64,000 bases of DNA from Ypsolopha sequella (taxonomy: Eukaryota; Arthropoda; Insecta; Lepidoptera; Ypsolophidae). A program made the position numbers and the translations under genes. Below are positions 1 to 11,430 of this stretch, in pieces; the stretch's first letter is position 1, and each line of letters starts with the position of its first letter. The stretch is from the NCBI GenBank assembly GCA_934047225.1, contig OW203985.1, positions 6,899,501 through 6,963,500 on the forward strand, in the 5' to 3' direction. The notes beneath the pieces were generated by a model. It saw only the letters and a program-made list of their open reading frames with translations, was not told the DNA's origin and did no database searches.

Positions 1-302
1 TTGACACGAGTTCCTTTTGGGGTGGCGTAATACATGCATTAACTTGCTCACCTTTTTTATTCGCGCATCTATAAATTAAGGCTGTCATGGAATAAGTAAT
101 GCTTTTAATTATACATTTTGAAGCATGTAGGTAAATGATTTCAATATCTATATGACAACTAGCTGAACCTCAAGCTAAACCTATCCCGGTTCAGAGCTCG
201 TCACATTTTATTCTGCGTTTCTATACTGCAATGATATCATGTTAATAAATTTTCTTCAGTACTCAGATAAGTGTGCTTCATTAGTTTTGTTTTGCATTGT
301 TT

Positions 303-965
303 TAGGTTTGAAACGGGAACGTAAGAACTTGAAGAAAGGTGCTGTTTACAAAACCTGCAAGTCCAACCTCGAAACGAAAACTTAGGTATGATGCACGATG
401 TGCGAAAAACGAAGTAGCAACAGACTGGAATCCATCTAACCAAGAACAAATTATTTTTGATGGTTCTGACATCTCTTCAGAAATAGTAATTGAAGCAACT
501 GTCGAAGTAAATACGGATTGTGCTGGCACAGAGTTTCCTGTACAAAAACCAAGTAATACATTGGCTCAGCAGGCTTCCTGGAGCACATACAAGCACAGTA
601 ATACTTTGAAAGTACTAGTTGGAGCTACACCTGGAGGGTTGTTGTCATACTGCTCTCTGCATACGGTGGATCTACAAGTGACAGACGGACAATAGAACGC
701 AGTGACCTACTTGTAAAATGTGAATCAGGAGAAACTATTCTGGCTGACCGTGGGTGGATTTAACATGCAAGACATCTTCGTTGCAAACAAACAATGTGAC
801 AGTTAACATACCTGCATTCCTGAAAGGTAAAAGTCAGTTAAAAGGCTTAACTGTACTCCATTACAGAAAACTTGCTAGTAAACGAGTTCACATCGAAAGG
901 TTGATTGGTCTTACTAAGACATACAAGATTTTAAAGAGTGACCTGACTATAGTTATATTCAATTA
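303..965 (+). pseudogene. ISL2EU/DDE_Tnp_4-type transposase relic
   Basis: Three consecutive pieces in different frames resemble the widespread DDE_Tnp_4 transposase that insects carry in ISL2EU-type (PIF/Harbinger-related) DNA transposons. The first (339-692) contains SNTLKVLVGATPGGLLSY. The second, in another frame (about 668-763), contains the ERSDLL and ILADRG segments, with the second catalytic-type Asp in ADRG. The third (about 754-963) contains VNIPAFLKGKSQL and VHIERLIGLTKTYKIL, with the Glu of the DDE triad in HIER. At least two frameshifts and a stop after ADRGWI show it is dead. The 5' end and the first catalytic Asp are not resolved. The tail-to-tail YqaJ relic at 1273-1656 fits the two-gene layout of ISL2EU elements. 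Family assignment is from recognised motifs, not a search. Confidence 0.7.
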
Positions 966-1019
966 GCAAGTAAAATATTTTTTGTTTGTTTCTTGTGCTG
1001 TAATTTTAGAGAATGCATA

Positions 1020-1163
1020 GTTAACATTAATAAATAAATGAGTAAAACACTGGATTGTTGTTTAATTTTTATTGATTATGTCATAATTTTTGTTAACATT
1101 AATAAATAAATAAGTAAAGCACTGTATTGTGGTTCAATTTTTAATGATTATGTCATAATTTTC
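1020..1163. repeat. Two-copy 72-bp tandem repeat
   Basis: Two head-to-tail units (1020-1091 and 1092-1163), each starting GTTAACATTAATAAATAAAT and ending near TTATGTCATAATTTT, differ at only a few positions. They lie in the spacer between the two converging relic genes of the ISL2EU-like element. Confidence 0.85.
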
Positions 1164-1272
1164 ATACAAATATGTATCTAAAATACTTAATGGGTTTAAA
1201 ATAATGATTATAAAAAGCACTCAACCAACACTATCCACCATGGCCTCAATAAATTTATCATTTCTTTTTATC

Positions 1273-1656
1273 TCAATTACAGCCAAATGTGAAAGTGTAT
1301 ACACCCAACACTATACAATATTGCCGTTTGGTACAAAATAGTTTATCCTGTATTTGTCTGCAATGTGGATGAATTTTCTTTAATGTAATTTCTCCATCCA
1401 CATATCCAAAAAATGGAACATTTGTAGGGTTTATCTCTCGATATTTAGCACTATATGGACATTTCACTTCCAATACACCATTGGCACCTAAAATACCATC
1501 TGCTGAAGCACCAAGAAATGGGTGAGTTTCCAATAGAAATATGCCCCACTTAACAACACTTCTTATGGTAAACATTTCTTCAAATCGTTTGATAGCAAAG
1601 GGCTCCTGTATATTTCCATGCATAGTAGCTTTAGAGTGAAAATGCTTCGTTGACAT
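1273..1656 (-). pseudogene. YqaJ-like nuclease relic of an ISL2EU-type element
   Basis: A 127-codon open stretch on the minus strand carries the core of a YqaJ-type PD-(D/E)XK nuclease: HPFLGASADGIL (Asp of the catalytic site) followed after about ten residues by GVLEVKCPYSA (the E-x-K pair), then a CRQIQDKLFC..YCIVLGVYTF segment that matches the family's later beta strand/helix. A complete protein would be longer. An in-frame stop lies just upstream of the first Met, and nothing matching the N-terminal half was found. It converges on the transposase relic at 303-965, as expected for ISL2EU transposons, which pair a transposase with a YqaJ protein. It is therefore read as transposon debris, not a host gene. 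Confidence 0.7.
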
Positions 1657-1659
1657 GAT

Positions 1660-3340
1660 TTTTGTAACCAGATGTTTTTATTAGTCTCTACACTACAATG
1701 ACACACTGAAAATTGCTAGCTGTTATGTGTGATTTCCTAATAGTGTACTTCCATCTTAAAGTCTGGTATTTTCTTCTACTTTCAGCAGCCTCAGCTTCTG
1801 TAAACTAGCTCTGGGCCAAGAATTCATAATAATCGTTGGTAGGTATCCAATCGGTTGCAGGAAATTCACAATGGGTAGCCAAAAGTCATCAAAATTACAG
1901 GTACCTGCTTAGAAAAGTCCGTAAAACGTAGCCGAGTCAAATTTTATCAAAAATAACCACACAAAAGCCGTCAAAATGTTGAAGTTTATGTTATTTATTT
2001 TGATAATTTAGCAGTTACTGCAACGGAGATGTCTATCTCCCCAGCTTATGACCAGTCGAGACATCTCGCTGATTTGCGATCGAAAAATCTACGGATGGAG
2101 ATCGTTAGAATAGCATTTTTTGTTTTTCGACGGAGATAAGCACTTTCTCGCCAGATATTTCGACCGTGGAGATCATCTCCATACCTCCGGAATTGGCTTC
2201 CTGGGGGTAGATGACGAGATGTGGACGGCTGGCGTCTCGGTCGGGTATTACGGTAAGATCAGAACGTTTTGGTGTCTTGACCGTGATCGGTGTTCAATAT
2301 TTTGTTTTGAAAGAATTATTTTGAAATTGGGATAATTCTTGTGTACTAATCACAATCTGTACAATTCTTGTGTACCTACCACGTATTGCGTTTTCCCGTG
2401 AGTGTTTTGTGTGGTTTTGGCTGTTCCGGTGTCGGAAGAACGGCTACGTACCTACTTATATTTGACTTTGTGGGGCCGGCCATATTAAAGGAAGAATAGT
2501 GGCGTCGTCGCTCGGACGGGACCATTTGTTTGGGGAGCGCACCGGGAAGAGAGTCGGATACCTACTCATTGGGAGCCGTACGACATATATAATTTATTTG
2601 AGTTTATGTATTTTTATTATCTATAAACAAATTTAGCTAGGGATACACATATATACACACTTTTACCGGCTCACATCTCCTGGAACGTATCTACGGGTGA
2701 GTCTATCTGTATTTTACTCGAAAAGTGCGAAGCACCCACACACTGCGGTTTGGACCGAGTCGAATCGGTTCAACTCAACTCGATTCGGATTAGAGTTCCA
2801 TTAAATCTTTTTTGTGATCTTGATTCCAATTTGGGTTCACGGACTACTGTGAACGGTTTTGCGAATCGTGAAACCGCGCGCGACGATCAACGGGGTTGCT
2901 GCGCGCACATTGCTGTTAGAAATAAGTGCCGCCTTTGTACAGAATGTGTGTTTTTTATGTGAAAATGTGTTGTAAATAATATTTGTAAAGGTACAAAAAG
3001 AGTACTTAAAAAAAAAAATTGTCAAAACCACGGATTTGATCAGAACACTGATTTAAAATTACAATACACGATGAATTTGCACGATGTAGCCAAATCCATT
3101 CTGAAGACTCAGTAAATGGTAAGGACCAAGGTTCCATAGCTCTTTCTGTGCAAAAACGCAAAGTTAAATTTAGGTTTACTGTACTAATTAACTTGGGATT
3201 GTTCAAATAAAATTTTCGTGTTTTGCAAAACGGGTCATTGAACTTTGGTCATAAACACTTACCGAACCCCCAGTATGAATTATAAAAATGTCACCGATAT
3301 TAGTTGCAATAAAGGTCCAGGGTAAATAAAATAATAAAAA
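1660..3340. other. Spacer with no supported gene
   Basis: Unique-looking sequence, moderately GC-rich around 2400-2950 (for example GTGGCGTCGTCGCTCGGACG near 2500). Short ORFs here have no recognisable motif. The stretch around 3040-3298 shows weak similarity (CAGTATGAATT and GTCACC ends) to the foldback family best seen at 53535-53798. Confidence 0.5.
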
Positions 3341-3345
3341 TAGGA

Positions 3346-3391
3346 CTCGATATATTTCGGCCCACGGTATGGGCACGTATCATCAGTCGAA
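3346..3391 (-). ncRNA. Hammerhead-ribozyme-like motif 1
   Basis: Read on the minus strand: TTCGA, CTGATGA, a GCCCA/TGGGC hairpin, then GAAATATA and TCGAG. The two flanking pentamers can pair as stem I with one wobble, CTGATGA and GAAA are the conserved hammerhead core strings, and the AT run could form a tiny stem III. Extra bases between CTGATGA and the hairpin make this copy imperfect. Activity is not implied. Confidence 0.4.
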
Positions 3392-3789
3392 TGCAACAAA
3401 GACAAATTTTACTTCACATACAGTTTATTTGACCAACTTAACTTGTAACCTGCGTTCTATTAAACTCTATGTATCCAAAGGGTCTAACTAAATCGGTTTT
3501 AAATTATGAAATATTAGTAATTTTCTGGATCTTTCCTTTGTATTCGCTCAATTTTCTACCTTTATGCAAAACTTAAAGTTTCTAAGTTACCTGAAAGTCT
3601 TGTCAGTTTTATATGAGTGGGTCATATTACAAGCGCTGTTAAAGTTTCATTTATGAAAATTAGGATCTTAGGTACTTGTACCTTAACATCGACTGCAACT
3701 GCAACTTCGTAGGTCCATTAGGAAATAAGTTATTGGGGGGTCCAATTTAGCTCGAAATTGTCCGTGTTATAAAACGGTTGGTGCGCGGG

Positions 3790-4467
3790 CCTTTTTAGGG
3801 TTCCGTAGTCAACAACAAGGAACCCTTATAGTTTCGCCATGTCCATCTGTCGGTCTTTCTGTCTGTCTGTCTGTCTGTCCGCGGCTAAGCTTAGAGACTA
3901 TTAGTACTAGAAAGCTGTAATTTGGCATGGGTATACATATTTATCACGCCGATAAAGTGGTACAGTAAAATTTTGAAAAGTGGAGATGATTTTTTTTTCT
4001 TCTTTATCTCCTAGTGTGGGGTGTCGTTGGATAGATAATTTAAAAATATTGGGGGTGTAAGAAGACCATTTTTCAATCCAGGGTTCCGTTTGCGAAATAT
4101 TAAGCTTAAAAGTGTTAATTTTTGTTAGAGTCAAGTGTCCCTCCCTGCCAGCGAAACGGTTGTATTTGGAGACGTGAAAAAAATCACGGCAGTAGTATAT
4201 ATAACGAAATTAAAAGGAAAACTATCACAGCTAAGTAGGCTTTACAAGTTAACAAATACAGATCGCGCCAAACTTTTAGTCCCCTCTAAACACGGGGTGA
4301 TCAGCAGGAACAAAATGCATGGGCCGTTCTTGGGAAGAGCAACTTCCGAGCGTACTAGAAGTTTGGCGCGATCAAATTTACTTGGAGAAGAAGTCCGCAT
4401 ATTGTGCATGGCAACTACGGAACCCTACACTGCGCGTGGCCCGACACGCAATTGGCCGGTTTTTTTT
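3790..4467. repeat. Dispersed repeat with AGGGTTCCGTAGT inverted ends (copy 1)
   Basis: The left end reads AGGGTTCCGTAGT and the right end is its inverse, ACTACGGAACCCT, followed by GCGTGTCGGGCC/GGCCGG type sequence. A (TGTC)n run sits at about 3860-3880. Related copies or pieces occur at 23265-23470, 28588-28803 and 48285-48765. The 142-codon ORF inside (4135-4563) has no protein motif. Class of element not identified. Confidence 0.6.
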
Positions 4468-4962
4468 AAGGTTTTTACCAACGCCAACGACCTTGAACTA
4501 AGTAACTTTGTAACCATTTTATACGGTAACTATAGCATTTTTCAACAGAAGAAAAATACATAGTAATCTGCATGATACAAATAGTGATGTGGGTTTTCCT
4601 GAATTTCATTATAACATACAGAAGTGAAGCAAGAAAATTCTAAGTTTACCCTTATTTCTCGAGTTTTTGTTCACTTGTAACAACATAACTGCTGCAGTTT
4701 TTATCGAAACAGTATCAAAATTGATAAACTTCTAGACAAAATAATATAAAATGATTTGGTTTTCTCAGTTCTCAAAAATAATTTTATTTTTGATAAAATC
4801 AATTTAAAACACACTATTTTCGCACTTGTCAGCCGCAGCGACTGACGTAACAGCCATGTTTCAGTGCGAGCTGATAAGGACTTTATTTTAATATGGTTTT
4901 GTTCGAAATTTCAACCACCACGAATCGAGTTGCTAATTATTATTCCGACGGAGCCACCTTAA

Positions 4963-5326
4963 GGTGCTATAAGCTGCGAAAGTGCTGCCACTTTAGAAAT
5001 AAAATCATTATTTACTTACTAGAATAATAATTGAAAATCTGCTCAAGTAAATGCGTAGATATAGCAATGAACTATTTTTAAATAGCATAGTTTTCATATA
5101 CAACGTCTTTGATGAGCTAAAATTTCAAGTTAAGTTAAAAGCGGCCGTTCTTAGCAAAAGTTTAAATATTAGCTCATCAAAGACGTTTTATATGAAAACT
5201 ATGCTATTTAAAAATAGTTCATTGCTATATCTACGCATTTACTTGAGCAGATTTTCAATAATTATTCTAGTGAGTAAATAATGATTTTTTTTCTATAGTG
5301 GCAGCACATTCGCAGCATGAAGCGCC
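4963..5326. mobile_element. Foldback MITE with TTAA target duplication
   Basis: Long arms of about 155 bp (roughly 4963-5122 and 5170-5326) are inverted copies of one another, separated by a spacer of about 50 bp; the central 100 bp of each arm is nearly perfect. The outer ends read GGTGCTATAAGCTGC and GCAGCATGAAGCGCC and are flanked by TTAA on both sides (4959-4962 and 5327-5330). TTAA duplication points to piggyBac-type mobilisation. There is no coding capacity. Confidence 0.85.
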
Positions 5327-5560
5327 TTAATTCTGCCCTTAACACGCTTCCGTGTCTAGATTATATGGAAGCGCAGGTAGACAGGGATCAGTGGCACATT
5401 TCTGCGAATGACATAAGCTATTTTATTCCAACATTGTAATGATTTCTACAATATTTTTAATGAATAAAATGAAGAAATAATTTTCACAACAAAACATACC
5501 CTCGTATGACAGCTGTTGATTCCCAGCAAGCAGTATTCTTTAGTCAATAAAACTAAATAT

Positions 5561-5945
5561 TAGGTGTTTACATATGAAGTTGCCGTTTTCTATAGAGAAT
5601 TTGAAGGAAACTCAATTTTCAGTACTTACATTTTTGCATATTTTTTTAGGAATGACAAATGCAAATTATGTAATTTCTTTTGTGTATGAATGAGACAACA
5701 TTAAGCTTACAGAAACATTACTTTAATTTTTGAAAAGTTTCAGCTGTGATAAATTATTACGAGTTTTATAATGGAAATGGATGGCATTTAGGACTAACTG
5801 TTAAATTTTAATTTTGGTTATCAAACTGAAAATAAAAACAAAATTTAATACGTATATGTAAAATCTGGAAATCGCCTTTCAAACAAAAAAAAAATAATGG
5901 AAATAGCTATTGAATTATAGGAACTATGAACTCATGAATCATTAT
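5561..5945. repeat. Dispersed repeat, pair member 1 (partner 51468-51815)
   Basis: About 380 bp beginning TTTACATATGAAGTTGCCGT and ending near ATGAACTCATGAATC aligns throughout with 51468-51815 in the same orientation, with scattered substitutions and small indels. Non-coding; class unknown. Confidence 0.75.
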
Positions 5946-6161
5946 GACAATTTCGACAATTTCTTAGGTTAAGACCTATTTATTATACTAAACTTTTTTA
6001 CAAATTCCAAAAATTCCTTTTTTGTTTCAAGCTCGGACTCAGTTTTATGTGGGTAAGTACTTACATAACACTTCAGGCTACTAATACTTTACACTAAAAT
6101 ACTCAACATTAACCCGGAGGCTGCAGGTTCAAACCTGATTCAAATATTCGGTCCGCGTCAC

Positions 6162-6473
6162 GTTAACCCAAAGATTTCAAAAGTAAAGATAAGCCCTCAT
6201 ACTATGACAGCACCAAAATGTTTCCACTTTTAAATGGGTGACGCTCACACGTTTGGAATCAGTACTCATCTGAACACAGTGATAGTTGGACGCCTCAAGT
6301 GCACTCAAAGTTAATCATTATAACAACTTTACTAGTCTGATCAGTTTGCTGATATACAGATTGCGCACTCATAAGTGTGCGCGCGTGCATTATGTTAACG
6401 CACGCATTCAAAAACAATGCAATAGATTTTACGTGCCAGGGCTCATCTAAACTTTTGAAATCTTTGCGTTAAC
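6162..6473. mobile_element. MITE-like inverted repeat
   Basis: Arms 6162-6184 (GTTAACCCAAAGATTTCAAA...) and 6451-6473 are 23-bp inverted copies with one mismatch, and further interrupted complementarity lies just inside. About 310 bp, non-coding. Confidence 0.65.
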
Positions 6474-6844
6474 ATGTTTACTTACAAATGGACGAATTCG
6501 TCCAACTTAGAAAAATATTTCAGTTGTTATATTTGCTTTCGTTAGTAAGGGACGCTGCGGGTCCAATTTTGTGCCGGAAGTTCGTTGATAGGGCTCACCA
6601 CCAATATATATGTATATATCACCACCAATATATGCTTTATGTAATAAAGAAATTTTTACTTTTTACTTTTACTTTTTACCAATCACACTCCAGTATTATT
6701 GTCGGTGAAATGTGAGTGTAAGAGTGTGGACTCAGGGACGTATTTTAAAATTTGGCACCCTGGGCCTGTAAGGTTTGACACCCCATTACATCCCGTACAT
6801 TTGTACGAGAAAAAAGCAAAAATATTTGAAAAATAAAATCCAGC

Positions 6845-7010
6845 AGTGTGTTGATTTGGGCTGAGAATAGAAATAGAATAGAATAGAAAAAACTTTATTA
6901 GTGTCACACAATTAAAATACAATATAATCAATAACAAACAAAACAGAAGTGACACCCAAAAGGCCTCCACTCAGCATGTGTCATGGCACTATTCTGTACC
7001 ACGACGCTGG
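6845..7010. repeat. (AATAG)n-flanked repeat fragment
   Basis: Contains GAATAGAAATAGAATAGAAT followed by an ACTTTATTAGTGTCACACAA segment. A similar arrangement, TAGAATAGAATAAGTTTATT, occurs at 52330-52450. This looks like the A-rich 3' tail of a retroposon, but its head is not recognised. Confidence 0.4.
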
Positions 7011-7656
7011 TCTTCGGTGGACACCTCGCAGGGTAACATTATTTAGGATGCAACATAAGTATCACCTAATATCTTAACCCGTAGAACTATTGAATTGAGA
7101 TGACAATTAAATACAATAGACTCGCGGTACGATCCTACCTTATATAAGCAGACGTGTTAATTACAAAAATCTGAATATACATCTATTGCACATGTTTACA
7201 GAAAAACAGAAACAAAAAGAAAATATTACAAACAACAGGATAGTATATTTGAGTTACCTAATTATAGAATAATGATAATGAATGAAAAAACCAAAAGGCC
7301 ATTTAAAGAAATAAACTGCATTTATTCAATATTTAAGTTTATTTAAAATTGAATGCATACGTTTATTATAATTTTTTTAAATGAAGGTATTTATTTAAAA
7401 GAGCAATATAAATTAAAAGACATGATTGATGATGAAATACGCCCGCAGAAGAACGTAAAGTGCGGCTTACGCCGCCCTTCGCAGCCTGCCGCCCCGGACC
7501 ATGCCATGGCCCTTTTGGCCCTAGTGTAAATACGACATTGTGTGGACTGTAACTTGCATTTCACACTCCTGACAGCCTCGGGGGTTTATACACGTGTATA
7601 GAGTCTATAAATATTTATTCACCACAAACACATACTCGGATCATTTTGTTTGCAGG

Positions 7657-7902
7657 TATAGTACATTTCAAATACCATGGCCCGATTCCACTTAAGACGG
7701 TCATTAGGTGTTAACAATAGGATTAGTGATAACAAAAGATACCTGGCCAGACCCTTTTGCGGTGTTGCTTTTAGTTACATACAGATTGCACCGACGCGTG
7801 CCAATTTGAAGTGCTCCAAATTAGATAACAAAAGGCAAACATTATGAGCCCCATTGTTAAGTTTCAAGTGGAATCGGGCCATGGTATTTGAAATGTACTA
7901 TA
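7657..7902. mobile_element. MITE with perfect 37-bp inverted repeats
   Basis: 7657-7693 (TATAGTACATTTCAAATACC...) and 7866-7902 are exact inverted copies. The 172-bp interior is unique in the window and non-coding. The ends begin with TA, so a TA-target (mariner-like) origin is possible but not shown. Confidence 0.8.
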
Positions 7903-8037
7903 ACATTATTGCGAAGTGAAACAAAGGGGGGGAAAATGCTTTGTTCGATTTTCCTTGACAACCTTTGCTTTGGAAAGGCATACTACTTGAAATAAAAGAA
8001 AATCTTGTATAGATAAAAATATGTATCTGAAAATATA

Positions 8038-8431
8038 TTTTCAATGCATGTGCTCGTAAAGGCCCACTTTTTATGCATCAAAACCGAACAGAAAGTCGAT
8101 TATTTTGCCCTAGGGCTTTATTATTATTATTTTTTTTTTATTATTTACAATGGTTGGCTAACCTGCAGCCTTTACTGTGTACCATAGACGTTATACTTTT
8201 TTTCCACCGTTTAACGGCTCTGGATACAGTCCTTCTGAGCCAATTATAATTTAAAGTTCACAAGATTATATTTGTTTTCATTTCCTCACACTATGCATTG
8301 AAAAATGTAGTATGATACACGGGCGTAAGAGCAATAAATTACTCGGTTACGTTTAAAACACTCGCTACGCTCGTGTTTTAAATCGTCCTCGTAATTTATT
8401 CCTTTGCGCCCTTGTAGCATAAACTACTATT
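8038..8431 (+). repeat. Family A repeat, copy 1 (complete)
   Basis: This is the reference copy of a family with six copies in the window (also 12857-13238, 34916-35276, 39440-39853, 50529-51039 and 62527-62801). It starts TTTTCAATGCATGTGCTCGT and contains GCCCTAGGGCTTTATTATT. Midway it carries the inverse of its own start, TGCATTGAAAAA, then a long imperfect hairpin (CGGGCGTAAGAGCAATAAAT against ATTTATTCCTTTGCGCCC, tip ACTCGCTACGCTCGTGTTTT), and ends AGCATAAACTACTA. Non-coding, non-autonomous. Confidence 0.85.
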
Positions 8432-8470
8432 ATACAAAGCTATCCTCTATTTCATTGGGCGCTTCTGTCG

Positions 8471-8700
8471 CCTTTGCAGCCGAGTGGTAAAGCGCTCACC
8501 TGCTAACCCAAAGGTTGTGGGTTCAATCCCCGCGGTATACATTAATTGTTGTTCAGTCAGCTTGGCTTGGAAGTTTGGCGACAAGGCTTCACCACCCATG
8601 ACATTTGGGACGCAATAATCGACGATAAAAATCGGATGTACCGAGTGTTACCGGGACACCCGACGTAGAACATCAACAACACCAGGATTTCAAGGGTTCA
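8471..8700 (+). repeat. tRNA-derived SINE
   Basis: The head GCAGCCGAGTGGTAAAGCGC is a good internal promoter A box, and GGTTGTGGGTTCAATCCCC, 30 bp on, is a good B box, as in tRNA-Ser-like SINE heads. The body (TTTGGGACGCAATAATCGAC...) is not tRNA-like, and the aminoacyl stem does not close. It is therefore a SINE and not a tRNA gene. Its 3' limit merges into the repeat that starts near 8660. Confidence 0.65.
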
Positions 8701-9246
8701 TTGGAAGAAACTAGGTATCTCCTCATATTGAAGAAAATATATTTGATTTATCGATCTTTTATCTAGGGATTCCACCTATAAACAATGTTTTAAGATTTAT
8801 ACTGGGTTGGATCTTATATCTAGTATCCTCGTTTTGGGAAAACTGACGCTATGGGGGAGTTCAGGGGGTTTTACTGAACCTCCTGATATCAATTTTGGTT
8901 GCCGGAGAGGTACCTACGTATTTTATTTTATTATTTCATTTTTATTATTTTTTAGTGAAACAAAACGCAATTTTTCATTTTGAGTGAAACGAAACGAAAG
9001 TAGTGAGGAAAAAGTACAACGACACGCAAAAAGTAATCAAAACAACGTAAAATGAAACGTTTTCTGTCAAAAATTACATTTGAGAAACGTCATGTGGCGC
9101 CATTTCGAGATGGTTCATTCCGTTGCTTTCGAGTGTACGCGAATGTTCTGTGCTCTGTTTTGTGTGCTTATATAACAAAGATAGAGCAGGAGCGAGCGAA
9201 GCGAGCTCAAACTTTCAGAGCACCCCGACTCGGTCAGGTTAGGTTA

Positions 9247-9294
9247 GAAGGCCATGGCGGTAGCGAGCGTAGCGAGCCTACCGCCATGGCCTTC
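9247..9294. repeat. Perfect 17-bp inverted repeat around a CGAGCGTAGCGAG loop
   Basis: GAAGGCCATGGCGGTAG (9247-9263) and its exact inverse (9278-9294) enclose a 14-bp loop. It lies inside the 8803-9650 insertion. Confidence 0.9.
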
Positions 9295-9574
9295 TGGTTA
9301 GGTTGAACATGAATTCTTTGGAGCGAGCGAAGCGAGCGACAGGAGCCAGAAAACTAAGTATTTACGGAACCTAGGTTTTTGACATGTAGCTCATGTTTGA
9401 CAAGTAGCTCAAAAACGACTTCGGGGCACCATCGCATACGAAAATAGGCACTTCGTGGTACTCCGACACGGGTAGTAAGTTACCCCGACACGGATATTTT
9501 ATTTTGAGGTTATGTTTTTATTTTATTTTTTTCTTAAAAACTACGCATCTCCGGCAGGCGGGGGTTGAAGAGGG

Positions 9575-9612
9575 GGGCTCCCCCCCCTCCCCCCTCCCCC
9601 CCCTCCCCCCGC
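9575..9612. repeat. C-rich tract, potential i-motif/G-quadruplex
   Basis: Four or more runs of six to eight C separated by single T. The minus strand therefore has the G-run pattern of a very stable quadruplex. It lies inside the 8803-9650 insertion. Confidence 0.7.
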
Positions 9613-10420
9613 AAACCCCTATCGAGGATACTTGATATAAGATTTTTACCTTTATACTTTTGTCAAAAAAAAAAAAAGTTTTCCACCCTTTGTTTTGGTT
9701 TTCAAACGTTCGTTTCAAAAACGCGGTTAAGAGATCAACTTGATTTTTTTTACAAAATAGGCGATAGAAATATGATGTTACCTAAATCCAATTTTTTTTT
9801 CCTACAAAATATTTCAGTATTAGACTATTAGCTAAAAACACACCAATTTGTTGTTTCGCTGCGTGATCACTATTATTACGCGTCCAAGAACAAGAGGCCA
9901 AAGAGCCAACATATAATCGCCTCTATGTAAAGCAAATAAGGTCTTTGCCATTAGACTTATTGTGCTGGACGGGTAATAAAAAAAGTTGGTAATAAAAAAA
10001 GTCTTGAATTTCACAATCGCTGTCTTTGGCAACACCTCTGACACCCTCACGGGGATTTTCGTAGTTACAATACGTTTTTTTTTGTATTGGTTTCTTGAAA
10101 TTACATTCAATGAATGTAAATTTTACCCCAACACTGTAACTGATCATAAATAATTGACCGAAATTAATACAAAAAATATAAGTATTTACGTACGGCACGC
10201 GTACTCATATATCTCACGCTCACGCGCACTAATAATAGTACACATGCAAAAAGAATGCGGCGAATCAACCTGTAGCCACGGACATCATAACACATCACAT
10301 CTCTATTGATATTTAGTTTCGCATCAAGCCTATTTTAGGCCAGATGCGTTCGCAAGCGCCACGCTCCCTTGCTTTAGATATCTGTGGGTAAAACAGGTGC
10401 CTTGAATAATATTAATATTT

Positions 10421-11345
10421 TATACTACACCTGCTCGGAAAGTACCTTCTTTCTTTGTTGAAAACGATGCAGAAAATACGTCATTACTCTCATACAAATA
10501 TGCGGGCGGCAAAAGTGCATGAAAATTCATTGTTAACGTGCTTGAGCGGGCAAAAAAAGTATATGCAAATCCATTGTTAACGTGCTGTTTTTTTTTTTAA
10601 ATAACATAAAGAATAAGCAAGTGGCCAAGTGGCCAGTATTATTTTGCGAACTCGTACATAAAACTCGAAAAATGATACTGGCCACTTGCTTTTCCTGCAC
10701 ATAATAAAAAAAAAGAAGGAAATAAAAGGTTGGAAAAAAGGCGCGAAGACGTGATGGCGTCGTTTTTTTGTTTTATTGAAAAAATATTGCATTTTGGGTG
10801 TTTTGATCAACAATAGTGATAGAATATAGTGAATTAAAATCGCCGTAACCTGTGTAGTGTGTTGTTCAATGGAACAAAAGTGCGGGCTGTGCCTTTTCGT
10901 GTGTTTTTTCTAACCCTGTTGTATTTGCGTTATAAGGCTATCATTATAGCGGAAACGACAAGACAGTGACTTAGACAGGACAGACTTTTCAGATGATCCT
11001 TAACAGAAGAGGATAGTGCATATAAACATAAAAAACTATAACGTCAAATATGCCTGTACGGGCTAAGATCCCTTTGCCTTTCCACTTAGAGGGAAAATGA
11101 AAAAAAAAAAAAGGAAATAAAAAGTGACAATCGCACGCGAGTCAGTCGGTTTCTTTTATTGTATCTTGATTAAAAGTAAAATGATACTATTTCCTCGCAG
11201 GTGTAGTATAAAGCACTATGTATCACTCGGGAGAAAGTGCGATTCCCAACTCGTGTGTATTGAGGCCTTTGGCTTCGCCTCGGGCCTCAAACTACACCCT
11301 CGTTGGTAATCTTCCCCTTTCTTCCCTCGGTGAACAATGTACTAA
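10421..11345 (+). repeat. 925-bp repeat, copy 1 (near-identical to 18888-19812)
   Basis: Begins TATACTACACCTGCTCGG and ends GGTGAACAATGTACTA. The inverse of its start, CCTCGCAGGTGTAGTATA, lies about 130 bp before its end (around 11192-11209). Internal direct repeats contain ATTCATTGTTAACGTGCT. By eye it differs from the second copy at only about one base in forty. The 61- and 78-codon ORFs inside are conserved only because the DNA is. A short related fragment lies near 43998-44035. Confidence 0.85.
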
Positions 11346-11430
11346 TATATCTATATCTTTTAATGTCATGTTGAGTTTTCTTCTTATTTATTATCTCTAA
11401 TTTTTCTTTATACTACGCACTACGCGTGGC

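Larger units (their letters stand above)
8803..9650. mobile_element. Inverted-repeat transposon-like insertion with TTTATAC duplication
   Basis: Near its ends, ATCTTATATCTAGTATCCTC (from 8811) and the inverse of ATCTTATATCAAGTATCCTC (to 9643) form a terminal inverted repeat. TTTATAC occurs on both sides (8796-8802 and 9651-9657), but only once at the corresponding point of the uninterrupted copy at 27532-28096, so it is a 7-bp target duplication. The interior has repeated GAGCGAGCGAAGCGAGC strings, a 17-bp perfect hairpin (9247-9294) and a C-rich tract. Short ORFs here have no motif, so it appears non-autonomous. Confidence 0.75.
8660..9995 (+). repeat. Older repeat interrupted by an 848-bp insertion (copy 1)
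   Basis: The left part (8660-8802, GGGACACCCGACGTAGAACA...) and the right part (9651-9995, ending GTGCTGGACGGGTAATAAAA) align in order with an uninterrupted copy at 27532-28096. That copy shows where the insertion at 8803-9650 landed. Non-coding; class unknown. Confidence 0.8.

Noticed and set aside
4135..4563. 142-codon ORF
   Set aside because: Lies within a dispersed repeat with inverted ends and has no protein features.
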